DNA of 64,000 bases from contig NZ_CP066059.1 in the NCBI RefSeq assembly GCF_016127915.1, forward strand, positions 1,694,001 to 1,758,000, written 5' to 3'. The translations under genes were made by a program, and so were the position numbers. The DNA is from Streptococcus oralis. GTDB taxonomy: Bacteria; Bacillota; Bacilli; Lactobacillales; Streptococcaceae. This document shows, piece after piece, positions 9,416 to 17,943 of this stretch (position 1 is its first letter; each line of letters starts with the position of its first letter). Under the pieces are notes generated by a model. It saw nothing but the letters and a program-made list of their open reading frames with translations, did no database searches and had not been told where the DNA came from.

Positions 9416-10447
9416 ATGAAGAACCGAATTGGTTACATAGATATGTCTAAAGGTTTAGCAATTATATTAGTTATCATTGGACATAGTAGCTTCGTTCCAA
9501 ATAATGCAAAGTTGCTTCTCTATTCATTCCACATACCGTTGTTCTTTTTCTTATCTGGTTTTACTTTGAATGTTAGAAAATACGAAACCTTCTCAGGCTA
9601 TTGTTTAAATAAGGTAAAGAGTTTAGTTATTCCTTTTTTCTTGCTAAATAGTTTTGTTTTTCTGTTTCAACTTTTTGTTATGTACCCTGATCAGGTTCTG
9701 AGTTTTGATATTCTTCATTTTATAAAACAGTTACTGATTTCAGACCGTTTGCATATTTATTTTCAATTATGGTTTTTGAATGTGATGTTTTTGGCTCATG
9801 TTTTCAGTTACTTTATTTTAAAGAGAAGATGGAATTTGAGCCAGTGGGTGATAATAATCTTATCTCTCTTGGTTTTGGTCTATCTCGGACAGAAGGTATA
9901 TGAGAGGGAGTATTATTTAATTTGGAATATTGATTTAGTTCCTGTTGCTCTGATTTTCATCTTGCTGGGAGTATGGACTAAGAATAATTTACATCAGTTA
10001 GAAAAGTATTTTTCAATTTACCTTTTACCGATTGGACTTATTCTTACCAATTATAGTAGTAAACTAAACTATCGAGTGAGTGGCCATCAAATTGTTGATT
10101 TGTATTATCAGCAAATTGGGAATCATTTCTTATTTTACTTGGCAGCTATTTCAGGAATTTGGAGTGTTCTTATATTTTTTAAAACAATTCCAGAGAGTTC
10201 CATTTTGAAATCAATCGGACAAAAAACGTTGATTTATTATGGAGTACATTCGCCGATAGTTCTGGTGTTAGTAGAAAAATTAGTTAAAGAATTGTCTACG
10301 AAATATACTGGAATTTTTGTTAATCAATATATAACGACAGTTTTTGTAGTTATATTAACAATTTTGGGCTGTGAATTGATAGTCAGGATGTTTAGAGGAA
10401 CCAACTTTCCTTTTGGGATAAAAAGATTAGGAGAAAGAGATGAGTAG
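9416..10447 (+). CDS. Acyltransferase 3 family membrane protein
   Basis: A 343-residue integral membrane protein of the Acyl_transf_3 (OafA-like) family, which transfers acyl groups, usually acetyl, to surface sugars. Family marks are the N-terminal DMSKGLAIILVIIGHSS, with the conserved His near residue 23, and SFHIPLFFFLSGF near residue 40. Ten or so membrane helices follow. It starts 2 bases after the previous gene and overlaps the next by 8 bases, so the three form one operon. Likely role: O-acetylation of the glycan decorated by its neighbours (inference). Confidence 0.85.
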   Translation: MKNRIGYIDMSKGLAIILVIIGHSSFVPNNAKLLLYSFHIPLFFFLSGFTLNVRKYETFSGYCLNKVKSLVIPFFLLNSFVFLFQLFVMYPDQVLSFDILHFIKQLLISDRLHIYFQLWFLNVMFLAHVFSYFILKRRWNLSQWVIIILSLLVLVYLGQKVYEREYYLIWNIDLVPVALIFILLGVWTKNNLHQLEKYFSIYLLPIGLILTNYSSKLNYRVSGHQIVDLYYQQIGNHFLFYLAAISGIWSVLIFFKTIPESSILKSIGQKTLIYYGVHSPIVLVLVEKLVKELSTKYTGIFVNQYITTVFVVILTILGCELIVRMFRGTNFPFGIKRLGERDE

Positions 10448-11426
10448 ACACAAGCCAATTTTATATATTGTTGTTCCATGTTACAACGAAGAACAAGTCT
10501 TACCGCATACTAATCCAATGTTTGTTGAAAAAATTGAACAATTAATAAAGAAAGAAGAAATCCACTGCCATAGTAAAATTATGTATGTAAATGATGGTAG
10601 TAAGGATCGGACTTGGGAACTGATAGAAAGTTATGCTAAATCTATCCCTTCTGTGGTTGGTGTATCGCAAAGTCGTAACAGAGGTCATCAAAGTAGTGTA
10701 CTTGCAGGTATGTATGAGGCCATTCAGTTTGCTGATATTGTCATTACCATTGATGCCGATGGACAAGATGATATCAATTGTATGGATAAAATGATTGAAG
10801 AATATAAAAGCGGTTCTGAAATTGTCTACGGTGTACGTGATAACCGTGATACGGACTCTGCTTTTAAACGAATTACAGCTGAAGGTTTTTATAAAGTTTT
10901 ACGCCTATTTGGAGCAGAAGTTGTTTTTAATCATGCTGACTATCGATTGGTTTCTAAAAGATTCTTGAAGGAATTAGAAAAATTCACTGAAGTCAATCTA
11001 TTTCTTCGTGGTTTAATGCCTTTAGTTGGCTTTAAATATTCTTACGTTTCGTATAAGCGACATGAACGAATTGCTGGTGAGAGCCATTACCCACTGTCTA
11101 AAATGCTTGGTTTAGCTATGGATGGTATTACAAGTTTATCAATCAAACCGATTCGGTTGATTACAAGTCTTGGTGTTTTGACGTCACTCTTTAGTTTTCT
11201 ATTGATTATTTGGGTTGTATGGAGTAAGTTTGCTGGTACAGTCGTGGCTGGATGGGCGAGCACCTATGCAATAGTTAGCCTACTTGGTGGAGTTCAATTG
11301 ATTAGTTTGGGCGTAATTGGTGAGTATGTTGGAAAGATTTATCTGGAAACAAAACGGCGTCCTAGATATATTATCAGTGAACGTACTTTTGATCCAGAAA
11401 GTGTTTCATCGGATTTTAACCATTGA
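10440..11426 (+). CDS. GtrB-like undecaprenyl-phosphate glycosyltransferase (GT2)
   Basis: A 328-residue GT2 enzyme with a cytoplasmic GT-A domain and two C-terminal membrane helices (about residues 240-262 and 275-297), the GtrB/CsbB/dolichol-phosphate-mannose-synthase layout. The motifs VVPCYNEE, NDGSKDRT and the metal-binding DADGQDD are intact. Such enzymes load one sugar on undecaprenyl phosphate; a flippase and a GT-C enzyme then place it outside the membrane. No small GtrA flippase is seen here. The stop codon overlaps the -35 box of the caxP promoter, and no terminator separates this gene from the caxP riboswitch. Confidence 0.88.
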   Translation: MSRHKPILYIVVPCYNEEQVLPHTNPMFVEKIEQLIKKEEIHCHSKIMYVNDGSKDRTWELIESYAKSIPSVVGVSQSRNRGHQSSVLAGMYEAIQFADIVITIDADGQDDINCMDKMIEEYKSGSEIVYGVRDNRDTDSAFKRITAEGFYKVLRLFGAEVVFNHADYRLVSKRFLKELEKFTEVNLFLRGLMPLVGFKYSYVSYKRHERIAGESHYPLSKMLGLAMDGITSLSIKPIRLITSLGVLTSLFSFLLIIWVVWSKFAGTVVAGWASTYAIVSLLGGVQLISLGVIGEYVGKIYLETKRRPRYIISERTFDPESVSSDFNH

Positions 11427-11450
11427 AAAATTTTCAAATTTTGATATAAT
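11423..11450 (+). promoter_or_regulatory. caxP promoter
   Basis: TTGAAA (11423-11428) and TATAAT (11445-11450) are spaced by 16 bases. The -35 box overlaps the stop codon of the upstream glycosyltransferase. Confidence 0.85.
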
Positions 11451-11456
11451 AGTACT

Positions 11457-11580
11457 ACTCAAGGGAGTAGCTGGCAGAAACCTGTGATAGTGTCGTCATT
11501 CCGAATTGTATACTGAAAAGTATGTTTTCCGGCACTATCTTAAACAGCGAGACTTGTTATGATTAACAGGTCTCTTTTTG
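11457..11580 (+). promoter_or_regulatory. Manganese riboswitch (yybP-ykoY family)
   Basis: The leader of caxP starts with AAGGGAGTAGC (11461-11471), the conserved opening of yybP-ykoY aptamers. A long-range stem follows (GATAGTGTCG at 11487-11496 pairing with CGGCACTATC at 11530-11539), and an intrinsic terminator stands before the coding region. In S. pneumoniae the homologous calcium/manganese ATPase gene is known to be controlled by a Mn riboswitch. Manganese binding is expected to prevent termination and raise exporter expression. Confidence 0.88.
11549..11579 (+). terminator. Riboswitch expression-platform terminator
   Basis: A 10-bp stem (11549-11558 with 11565-11574, one G-U pair), a 6-base loop and five Ts. 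It is the only terminator between the glycan cassette and caxP. Confidence 0.88.
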
Positions 11581-11644
11581 TTTGTCGTGAAAAGATAGGA
11601 CAGAAAGAGAACTTGTTTTGCACACAATGTCAAGGAGGAGACAC

Positions 11645-14341
11645 ATGTCAAAAGAACAAAAACGCCAAGCGTTTTACACTCAAAGTCCTGAAGAGGTCTT
11701 GAAGTCAGTTGAAGCAACTGAGCAAGGTCTTTCGTCAAGCGAAGCACAGAAACGCCTAGCTGAATATGGACGCAATGAACTGGAAGAGGGTGAGAAAAAA
11801 TCTCTCTTGGTCAAGTTTATCGAGCAATTTAAGGATTTGATGATTATCATCCTAATTGCTGCGGCCATCTTGTCAGTCGTAACTTCTGGTGGGGAAGATA
11901 TCGCAGATGCCATCATCATCCTAGCCGTGGTTATCATCAATGCTGCCTTCGGTGTTTACCAAGAAGGAAAAGCAGAAGAAGCCATCGAAGCCCTCAAATC
12001 TATGTCCAGTCCAGCTGCTCGCGTTGTTCGTGATGGACACATGGCAGAGATTGATTCCAAAGAATTGGTACCAGGAGATATCGTTTCCCTTGAAGCTGGT
12101 GATGTAGTACCAGCAGACCTACGTTTGCTAGAAGCTAATTCTCTTAAAATCGAAGAAGCAGCCTTGACAGGTGAGTCTGTGCCAGTTGAAAAAGACTTGT
12201 CAGTCGAGCTTGCTGCAGACGCTGGTATTGGTGACCGTGTCAATATGGCCTTCCAAAACTCAAACGTGACCTACGGTCGTGGTCTTGGTGTTGTTGTCAA
12301 TACAGGTATGTACACTGAAGTGGGTCATATCGCTGGCATGCTCCAAGATGCGGATGAGACAGACACACCACTCAAACAAAACTTGAACAACCTTTCTAAG
12401 ATCTTGACCTATGCAATTTTGGTCATTGCCCTTGTTACTTTTGTAGTTGGAGTCTTCATTCAAGGCAAAGATCCACTTGGTGAGTTGATGACCTCTGTTG
12501 CGCTTGCTGTTGCAGCCATTCCCGAAGGGCTTCCTGCTATTGTAACCATCGTTCTTGCCCTCGGTACTCAAGTTTTGGCTAAACGAAACTCTATCGTTCG
12601 TAAGTTGCCAGCAGTTGAAACGCTTGGTTCAACAGAAATCATCGCTTCTGATAAGACTGGTACGCTTACCATGAACAAGATGACAGTCGAAAAAGTCTTC
12701 TACGATGCGGTTCTACATGACTCAGCTGATGACATTGAACTTGGCTTGGACATGCCGCTTCTTCGTTCAGTTGTTTTGGCCAATGATACTAAAATTGATG
12801 TGGAAGGCAACCTGATTGGTGACCCAACCGAAACAGCCTTCATCCAGTATGCCTTGGATAAGGGCTATGATGTTAAAGGGTTCTTAGAGAAATATCCTCG
12901 TGTAGCTGAATTGCCGTTTGACTCAGATCGTAAACTCATGTCAACGGTTCACCCATTGCCAGATGGTACATTCCTTGTAGCGGTTAAGGGAGCTCCAGAC
13001 CAACTTTTGAAACGTTGTGTTGCTCGTGATAAGGCTGGAGATGTTGCTCCGATTGATGAGAAAGTCACTGAATTAATCCATACAAACAACTCGGAAATGG
13101 CTCACCAAGCCTTGCGTGTCCTTGCAGGTGCTTATAAGATTATCGATAGTATTCCAGAAAATCTTACTTCTGAAGAGCTTGAAAACAACTTGATCTTTAC
13201 TGGTTTGATTGGGATGATTGACCCTGAACGTGCCGAAGCGGCAGAAGCGGTTCGTGTGGCTAAGGAAGCGGGAATCCGTCCAATCATGATTACAGGTGAC
13301 CACCAAGATACAGCAGAAGCTATTGCTAAACGTTTGGGAATCATCGATGAAAATGACTCAGAGGACCATGTCTTGACTGGTGCTGAGCTCAACGAACTTT
13401 CTGATGAAGAATTTGAAAAAGTCGTTGGTCAATACTCTGTTTACGCACGTGTATCTCCAGAACATAAAGTTCGTATCGTGAAAGCTTGGCAAAACCAAGG
13501 TAAGGTTGTTGCCATGACAGGTGACGGTGTTAATGATGCGCCAGCTCTGAAAACAGCCGACATCGGTATCGGTATGGGAATCACTGGTACTGAGGTTTCT
13601 AAGGGTGCATCTGACATGATTCTTGCAGATGATAACTTTGCGACTATCATCGTCGCAGTTGAAGAAGGACGTAAGGTCTTCTCAAATATTCAAAAGACCA
13701 TTCAGTACCTACTTTCTGCCAATACGGCTGAAGTATTAACCATCTTCCTATCAACCTTGTTTGGTTGGGATGTCTTGCAGCCAGTTCATCTCTTGTGGAT
13801 CAACTTGGTAACCGATACCTTCCCAGCTATCGCTCTTGGTGTTGAACCAGCTGAGCCAGGTGTTATGACCCACAAACCACGTGGACGCAAATCAAGCTTC
13901 TTCTCAGGTGGGGTCATGAGTTCTATTATCTATCAAGGTGTACTCCAAGGGGCACTCGTCTTGACTGTTTATGGTCTTGCTCTTGCCTATCCAGTTCATG
14001 TAGGAGACAACCAAGCCATTCACGCAGATGCCCTTACAATGGCCTTTGCAACACTCGGTTTGATTCAGCTCTTCCATGCCTACAACGTTAAGTCTGTTTA
14101 CCAATCCATCTTGACAGTTGGACCATTCAAGTCTAAGACCTTCAACTGGTCTATCTTGGTATCCTTCATTCTTCTTATGGCAACGATCGTTGTAGAACCA
14201 CTTGAAGGTATCTTCCACGTAACCAAACTAGACCTATCGCAATGGGCTATTGTTCTAGCTGGAAGCTTCTCAATGATACTTATCGTCGAAATCGTCAAGT
14301 TTGTTCAACGTAAACTTGGTCTTGATAAGAATGCGATTTAA
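11645..14341 (+). CDS. caxP: Cation-exporting P-type ATPase (Ca2+/Mn2+)
   Basis: An 898-residue P2-type ATPase. It shows the actuator loop TGES, the phosphorylation motif DKTGT, the nucleotide-binding KGAPDQLL and the hinge TGDGVNDAPALK, with M4 PEGLPA and the usual ten helices, so it is full length. SERCA-like members export calcium; the pneumococcal homologue CaxP/MgtA protects against calcium and manganese. I chose ATG 11645 over the in-frame ATG at 11618 because AAGGAGGAG (11632-11640) lies directly upstream at proper spacing. Control is by the manganese riboswitch in its leader. Confidence 0.93.
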   Translation: MSKEQKRQAFYTQSPEEVLKSVEATEQGLSSSEAQKRLAEYGRNELEEGEKKSLLVKFIEQFKDLMIIILIAAAILSVVTSGGEDIADAIIILAVVIINAAFGVYQEGKAEEAIEALKSMSSPAARVVRDGHMAEIDSKELVPGDIVSLEAGDVVPADLRLLEANSLKIEEAALTGESVPVEKDLSVELAADAGIGDRVNMAFQNSNVTYGRGLGVVVNTGMYTEVGHIAGMLQDADETDTPLKQNLNNLSKILTYAILVIALVTFVVGVFIQGKDPLGELMTSVALAVAAIPEGLPAIVTIVLALGTQVLAKRNSIVRKLPAVETLGSTEIIASDKTGTLTMNKMTVEKVFYDAVLHDSADDIELGLDMPLLRSVVLANDTKIDVEGNLIGDPTETAFIQYALDKGYDVKGFLEKYPRVAELPFDSDRKLMSTVHPLPDGTFLVAVKGAPDQLLKRCVARDKAGDVAPIDEKVTELIHTNNSEMAHQALRVLAGAYKIIDSIPENLTSEELENNLIFTGLIGMIDPERAEAAEAVRVAKEAGIRPIMITGDHQDTAEAIAKRLGIIDENDSEDHVLTGAELNELSDEEFEKVVGQYSVYARVSPEHKVRIVKAWQNQGKVVAMTGDGVNDAPALKTADIGIGMGITGTEVSKGASDMILADDNFATIIVAVEEGRKVFSNIQKTIQYLLSANTAEVLTIFLSTLFGWDVLQPVHLLWINLVTDTFPAIALGVEPAEPGVMTHKPRGRKSSFFSGGVMSSIIYQGVLQGALVLTVYGLALAYPVHVGDNQAIHADALTMAFATLGLIQLFHAYNVKSVYQSILTVGPFKSKTFNWSILVSFILLMATIVVEPLEGIFHVTKLDLSQWAIVLAGSFSMILIVEIVKFVQRKLGLDKNAI

Positions 14342-14345
14342 AAAG

Positions 14346-14370
14346 AAAGTCATCTTCGGATGGCTTTTTT
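14346..14370 (+). terminator. caxP terminator
   Basis: A 9-bp stem (14346-14354 with 14359-14367) closed by a UUCG tetraloop and followed by Ts. Confidence 0.88.
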
Positions 14371-14408
14371 TGCATTTGAGGGAAAGAGTTAGTGGTTACC
14401 CCCTTTTG

Positions 14409-14417
14409 TGCTATAAT
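14409..14417 (+). promoter_or_regulatory. Promoter of the deformylase-like gene
   Basis: An extended -10, TG-C-TATAAT (hexamer 14412-14417), lies 28 bases before the start. Confidence 0.7.
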
Positions 14418-14445
14418 AAAGTAAAGATGTAAGGAGCGTAAGAGA

Positions 14446-14856
14446 ATGGAAAAGAGAATTGTCCGAGATGTCTTATTCTTGTCTCAGGTTTCGAAACCTG
14501 CAAGTCAGGAAGACCTTTATCTGGCTAAGGATTTGCAGGATACCCTGCTGGCTAATCGCGAGACATGTGTCGGTCTGGCGGCTAATATGATTGGGGAGCA
14601 GAAGCGCGTGATTATCTTTAATCTTGGCCTAGTTCCCATGGTTATGTTTAATCCCATTCTTCTTTCCTATAAAGGACCTTATGAGACAGAGGAAGGTTGT
14701 TTGTCTTTGACTGGGGTTCGAACGACGACTCGTTATGAAACGATTACGGTTTCCTATCGTGATAGTAAGTGGCAGGAGCAGACCATTACGTTAACAGGTT
14801 TTCCAGCTCAGATCTGCCAACATGAACTGGATCATTTGGAAGGACGAATTATTTAG
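14446..14856 (+). CDS. Peptide deformylase-like protein with altered motif I
   Basis: A 136-residue member of the peptide deformylase family, shorter than the roughly 200-residue main deformylase of streptococci. Motif II EGCLS (residues 83-87, metal ligand C85) and motif III HELDH (126-130, ligands H126 and H130, catalytic E127) are intact. Motif I, normally G-x-G-L-A-A-x-Q, reads CVGLAANM (41-48), so the Gln that stabilises the transition state is Met and the first Gly is Cys. It may bind metal yet deformylate poorly, and is probably a paralogue of the essential Def encoded elsewhere. AAGGAGCG precedes the ATG. Confidence 0.82.
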   Translation: MEKRIVRDVLFLSQVSKPASQEDLYLAKDLQDTLLANRETCVGLAANMIGEQKRVIIFNLGLVPMVMFNPILLSYKGPYETEEGCLSLTGVRTTTRYETITVSYRDSKWQEQTITLTGFPAQICQHELDHLEGRII

Positions 14857-14867
14857 GAGGAATTCAG

Positions 14868-16463
14868 ATGAAACGCATACTATTTGAACTTGTTTTTATC
14901 GCAACGACTTGGTATATCTTTTTACCACCCTTCAATCTGACTAGTTGGGAATTCATCTTCTTTCTCTGTGGGCATCTGGTGGTGATGGGGATTTTGTTTA
15001 GTTTCCGCAAGGATACCAATCTCCTCAAAACTGTTCATGTTCGTCATGGCAAGGTTGCCAACGAACTCAACCTAGAAGGGCTTCATTTTAATAAACTAGG
15101 TGGAGGATTGTTTCTGACTGCAGGTATCATTTTTGCCCTTGCTGGTCTGGTTGGCTTAGTGACCTCTAGCTTTTTCCAAGCAAAAAATTATGCTAATGTG
15201 GTGTCTATCACAGAAAAAGACTTTAAAGATTTTCCTAAGAGTGATACCAGTAAGGTTCCAATCCTAGATCGGAGCACTGCAGAAAAGATTGGAGACCGTT
15301 ATCTAGGCTCTCTGACGGATAAGGTCTCCCAGTACGTAGCAGCAGATACTTATACCCAGCTGACAGTTGATGGCAAACCCTATCGGGTGACTCCTTTGGA
15401 GTATGCCGACCCGATCAAATGGTTTAATAATCAGTCCAAAGGAATTGGCGAGTATATCAAGGTTGATATGGTGACAGGAAATGCGGAATTGGTGGATTTA
15501 AAAACGCCAATGAAGTATTCAGACTCTGAGTATTTTAATCGTGATGTCAAACGTCATCTTCGGATCAAGTACCCAACCAAGATTTTTAAAACGCCCTCCT
15601 TTGAGGTGGATGATGAAGGCAATCCCTTCTATGTAGCAACCGTTTATCAAAAGCAGTTTGGTCTAGGAGTCCCGCGTCCTTCATCTGTTATTATCTTAGA
15701 TGCCACCAATGGAGAAACCAAGGAATACAGCTTGGATGAAGTACCAGAATGGGTGGATCGTGTCTATCCAGCTGAAGAAACCATCGAGCAAATCAACTAC
15801 AACGGCAAGTATAAAGACGGCTTCTGGAATGCCTTGATTTCTAAGAAAAATGTTACTCAAACGACCGAGGGCTATAACTATCTTTCTATCGGAAATGACA
15901 TTTATCTCTATACGGGGGTGACTTCAGCCAACGCTGACGAAAGTAATCTAGGATTTATCCTTGAAAATATGCGCACTGGTGAAATCACCAAGTACAATCT
16001 AGCTTCAGCAACCGAAGAATCAGCCCGTGCTTCCGCAGAAGGAGCAGTGCAAGAGAAGGCCTACAAGGCTACCTTCCCTATCCTTGTTAATCTCAATGAC
16101 AAGCCTCTTTATATCATGGGCTTGAAGGACAATGCAGGCTTGGTCAAGGAGTATGCATTGGTCGATGCCGTGGAGTACCAAAACGTCATCGTAGCAACTA
16201 CGGTAGATGAACTCCTCAGCAAGTATGCCAATAAAAACGACTTCGACCTGGATAATGAAACGGTAGAAAGTATCAAGGGAGTGGTTTCAGACCTTAAATC
16301 AGCTGTTATCAAGGGGGATACCGTCTATTTCTTTAAAGTTGATGGAAAGATTTATAAGGTCAAGGCTTCCGTGTCAGACGACCTTCCTTACCTTGAAAAT
16401 GGCCAATCCTTCGAAGGTCAAGTTGGAAAAGATAATTACCTCAAGACCTTCAAAGTGAAGTAA
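14868..16463 (+). CDS. Conserved membrane-anchored protein with large extracellular domain
   Basis: A 531-residue protein of unknown function. Two N-terminal helices (about residues 7-25 and 29-47), a short cytoplasmic loop and a third helix (about 80-104) precede a roughly 420-residue extracellular domain with repeated short beta segments that loosely resemble PepSY-like modules; I cannot name a family with certainty. Its start is 11 bases after the deformylase-like stop with AGGAGG upstream, so the two share a transcript. A clear terminator follows. Confidence 0.6.
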   Translation: MKRILFELVFIATTWYIFLPPFNLTSWEFIFFLCGHLVVMGILFSFRKDTNLLKTVHVRHGKVANELNLEGLHFNKLGGGLFLTAGIIFALAGLVGLVTSSFFQAKNYANVVSITEKDFKDFPKSDTSKVPILDRSTAEKIGDRYLGSLTDKVSQYVAADTYTQLTVDGKPYRVTPLEYADPIKWFNNQSKGIGEYIKVDMVTGNAELVDLKTPMKYSDSEYFNRDVKRHLRIKYPTKIFKTPSFEVDDEGNPFYVATVYQKQFGLGVPRPSSVIILDATNGETKEYSLDEVPEWVDRVYPAEETIEQINYNGKYKDGFWNALISKKNVTQTTEGYNYLSIGNDIYLYTGVTSANADESNLGFILENMRTGEITKYNLASATEESARASAEGAVQEKAYKATFPILVNLNDKPLYIMGLKDNAGLVKEYALVDAVEYQNVIVATTVDELLSKYANKNDFDLDNETVESIKGVVSDLKSAVIKGDTVYFFKVDGKIYKVKASVSDDLPYLENGQSFEGQVGKDNYLKTFKVK

Positions 16464-16470
16464 GCAAAGA

Positions 16471-16495
16471 AACCTCGGTATAAACCGAGGTTTTT
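16471..16495 (+). terminator. Terminator after the membrane protein
   Basis: An 8-bp stem (16471-16478 with 16485-16492), a 6-base loop and a T-run. Confidence 0.88.
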
Positions 16496-16507
16496 CAGAT
16501 GAAATTC

Positions 16508-16536
16508 TTGGTCGTGATTGAAAAATATGCTACACT
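16508..16536 (+). promoter_or_regulatory. yaaA promoter giving a leaderless transcript
   Basis: TTGGTC (16508-16513), a 17-base spacer with an extended TG-C, then TACACT (16531-16536). The yaaA ATG begins at 16543, seven bases after the -10, where transcription should start. There is no ribosome binding site. Confidence 0.7.
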
Positions 16537-16542
16537 AACAAT

Positions 16543-17271
16543 ATGAAAATTTTAATCCCAACAGCCAAAGAAATGAACACCGAAATCCCTAGTTTAGATG
16601 CGTATCCATTGCGTCCTGAAAGTCAGGCAGTCCTTGACTCACTGGCGCACTACTCAGCTAGTGAATTAGAGACTTTTTATAAGGTATCTGCCGAGAAAGC
16701 AGAAGAAGAGTACGCTCATATTCAAGCCTTAAAAGATCAGAGGGCTAAGAATTATCCAGCCTTGAAACTCTTTGACGGTCTCATGTATCGCTACATCAAA
16801 CGAGATGGGTTAACCGAGGCTGAACAAACCTATCTTGAAGATCATGTTTTAATTACATCAGCTTTGTATGGCGTAGTTCCAGCCCTATCTCCCATGGCTC
16901 CTCACCGTTTGGACTTTTTGATGAAATTAAAAGTAGCTGGTAAAACCCTAAAGACTCATTGGAAGTCAGCCTACGATGAGGCGCTACAGGATGAGGACTT
17001 GATATTTTCTCTTTTGTCATCAGAGTTTGAAACAGTATTTTCGAAGGAAATCAGAGAAAAGATGGTGACCTTCAAATTTATGGAGGACAAGGTAGGTCAG
17101 TTGAAAATCCACTCAACTATTTCAAAGAAAGCGCGTGGGGCCTTTTTGACAGCCTTGATAGAAGGGCAAGTCCAAACGGTTGACCAAGCTCGTAAGCTCA
17201 GCTTTGCCGATTTTGACTACCGACCTGATTTATCAAGCGACTCAGAACTCGTCTTTGTGAAACAAGCATAA
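16543..17271 (+). CDS. yaaA: Peroxide stress protein YaaA
   Basis: A 242-residue YaaA/DUF328 protein, recognised by the N-terminal MKILIPTAKEM, the LFDGLMYR segment near residue 80 and LYGVVPALSPMAPHRLDF near residues 105-122. In E. coli YaaA limits free iron and oxidative DNA damage during peroxide stress, and is a DNA-binding protein; that role is plausible here because mitis-group streptococci make hydrogen peroxide. The start codon coincides with the predicted transcription start, so the message is probably leaderless. A hairpin shared with the convergent gene ends it. Confidence 0.92.
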   Translation: MKILIPTAKEMNTEIPSLDAYPLRPESQAVLDSLAHYSASELETFYKVSAEKAEEEYAHIQALKDQRAKNYPALKLFDGLMYRYIKRDGLTEAEQTYLEDHVLITSALYGVVPALSPMAPHRLDFLMKLKVAGKTLKTHWKSAYDEALQDEDLIFSLLSSEFETVFSKEIREKMVTFKFMEDKVGQLKIHSTISKKARGAFLTALIEGQVQTVDQARKLSFADFDYRPDLSSDSELVFVKQA

Positions 17272-17296
17272 AACCAGCTCATTCGAGCTGGTTTTT
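17271..17296. terminator. Bidirectional terminator yaaA / FMN reductase
   Basis: A 10-bp perfect stem (17271-17280 with 17285-17294), 4-base loop and T-runs on both strands. Confidence 0.88.
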
Positions 17297-17302
17297 GCTT
17301 TA

Positions 17303-17851
17303 TTAGTTGATGGCTGCAAGAAGGTCGTCCGCTTGTTTAGCAAGTGATGAAGAAGTTGCTTCATCTAACACCAATTTTCCGTCTGCCCAAGCAGAGTCAT
17401 TGACACGTGCAGCAGTGAAATCACCAACGACTTGTGTACGGATAAATGGCAAGAGGTCTTTATAAATAGCAAAGAGTTGATCGTGACCGGCATTGGCTAC
17501 AGACGAGACAGTAACAAACTTGTCTTGGAGGGCAGAAACGCCACGAGTATCAGACAAGTCAAGGGCACGAGAGAGCCAGTCAAGCAAGTTTTTCACTGTT
17601 CCAGGGATAGAGAAGTTGTAGACTGGAGAGAAGATCCAGATAGCATCCGCAGCAAGGACTGCTTCACGAGCAGCATCTACAGCTGGATGGGTTGGAACTT
17701 CCAAATCTTGGCTGAAGAGAGGAACAGCTGAGTAATCAAGATAGCTAACTTCCGCTTTTCCAGCAAGTGCTTTTTCAGCTTCGAGGGCCATTTGGTGGTT
17801 GAAAGAACCTTGGCGTAGTGATCCGACGATAAATAGTACTTTTTTAGACAT
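17303..17851 (-). CDS. NAD(P)H-dependent FMN reductase-family protein
   Basis: A 182-residue flavodoxin-fold protein of the NADPH-dependent FMN reductase/azoreductase type. The phosphate-binding loop GSLRQGSFN (about residues 10-18) and the flavin-side SPVYNFSIPG (about 95-104) are seen. Such enzymes reduce flavins, quinones or azo compounds with NAD(P)H in the cytoplasm. It lies 91 bases downstream of a MarR regulator on the same strand, a common pairing for oxidant- or quinone-responsive reductases, so regulation by that MarR is likely (inference). A ribosome binding site AAGGAGAC precedes the ATG. Confidence 0.88.
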   Translation of the reverse strand: MSKKVLFIVGSLRQGSFNHQMALEAEKALAGKAEVSYLDYSAVPLFSQDLEVPTHPAVDAAREAVLAADAIWIFSPVYNFSIPGTVKNLLDWLSRALDLSDTRGVSALQDKFVTVSSVANAGHDQLFAIYKDLLPFIRTQVVGDFTAARVNDSAWADGKLVLDEATSSSLAKQADDLLAAIN

Positions 17852-17928
17852 GATGTGTCTCCTTTAGTTTAAAATTCAAAGAGCGAACTCTTTTGTTACC
17901 ATCCATGTTACAACAAATAATACTAATT

Positions 17929-17943
17929 AGCAATAATTTTGCT
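17929..17943. promoter_or_regulatory. Inverted repeat, possible MarR operator
   Basis: AGCAA and TTGCT flank a 5-base centre just upstream of the reductase gene, at the end of marR. It is the right size and place for a MarR-dimer site, but no consensus is known to me. A TGTTAC direct repeat (12-base period) is also present near 17894-17911. Confidence 0.3.

Noticed and set aside
11618..11644. Upstream ATG for caxP
   Set aside because: The strong AAGGAGGAG lies between this ATG and ATG 11645, so only the latter is properly placed.
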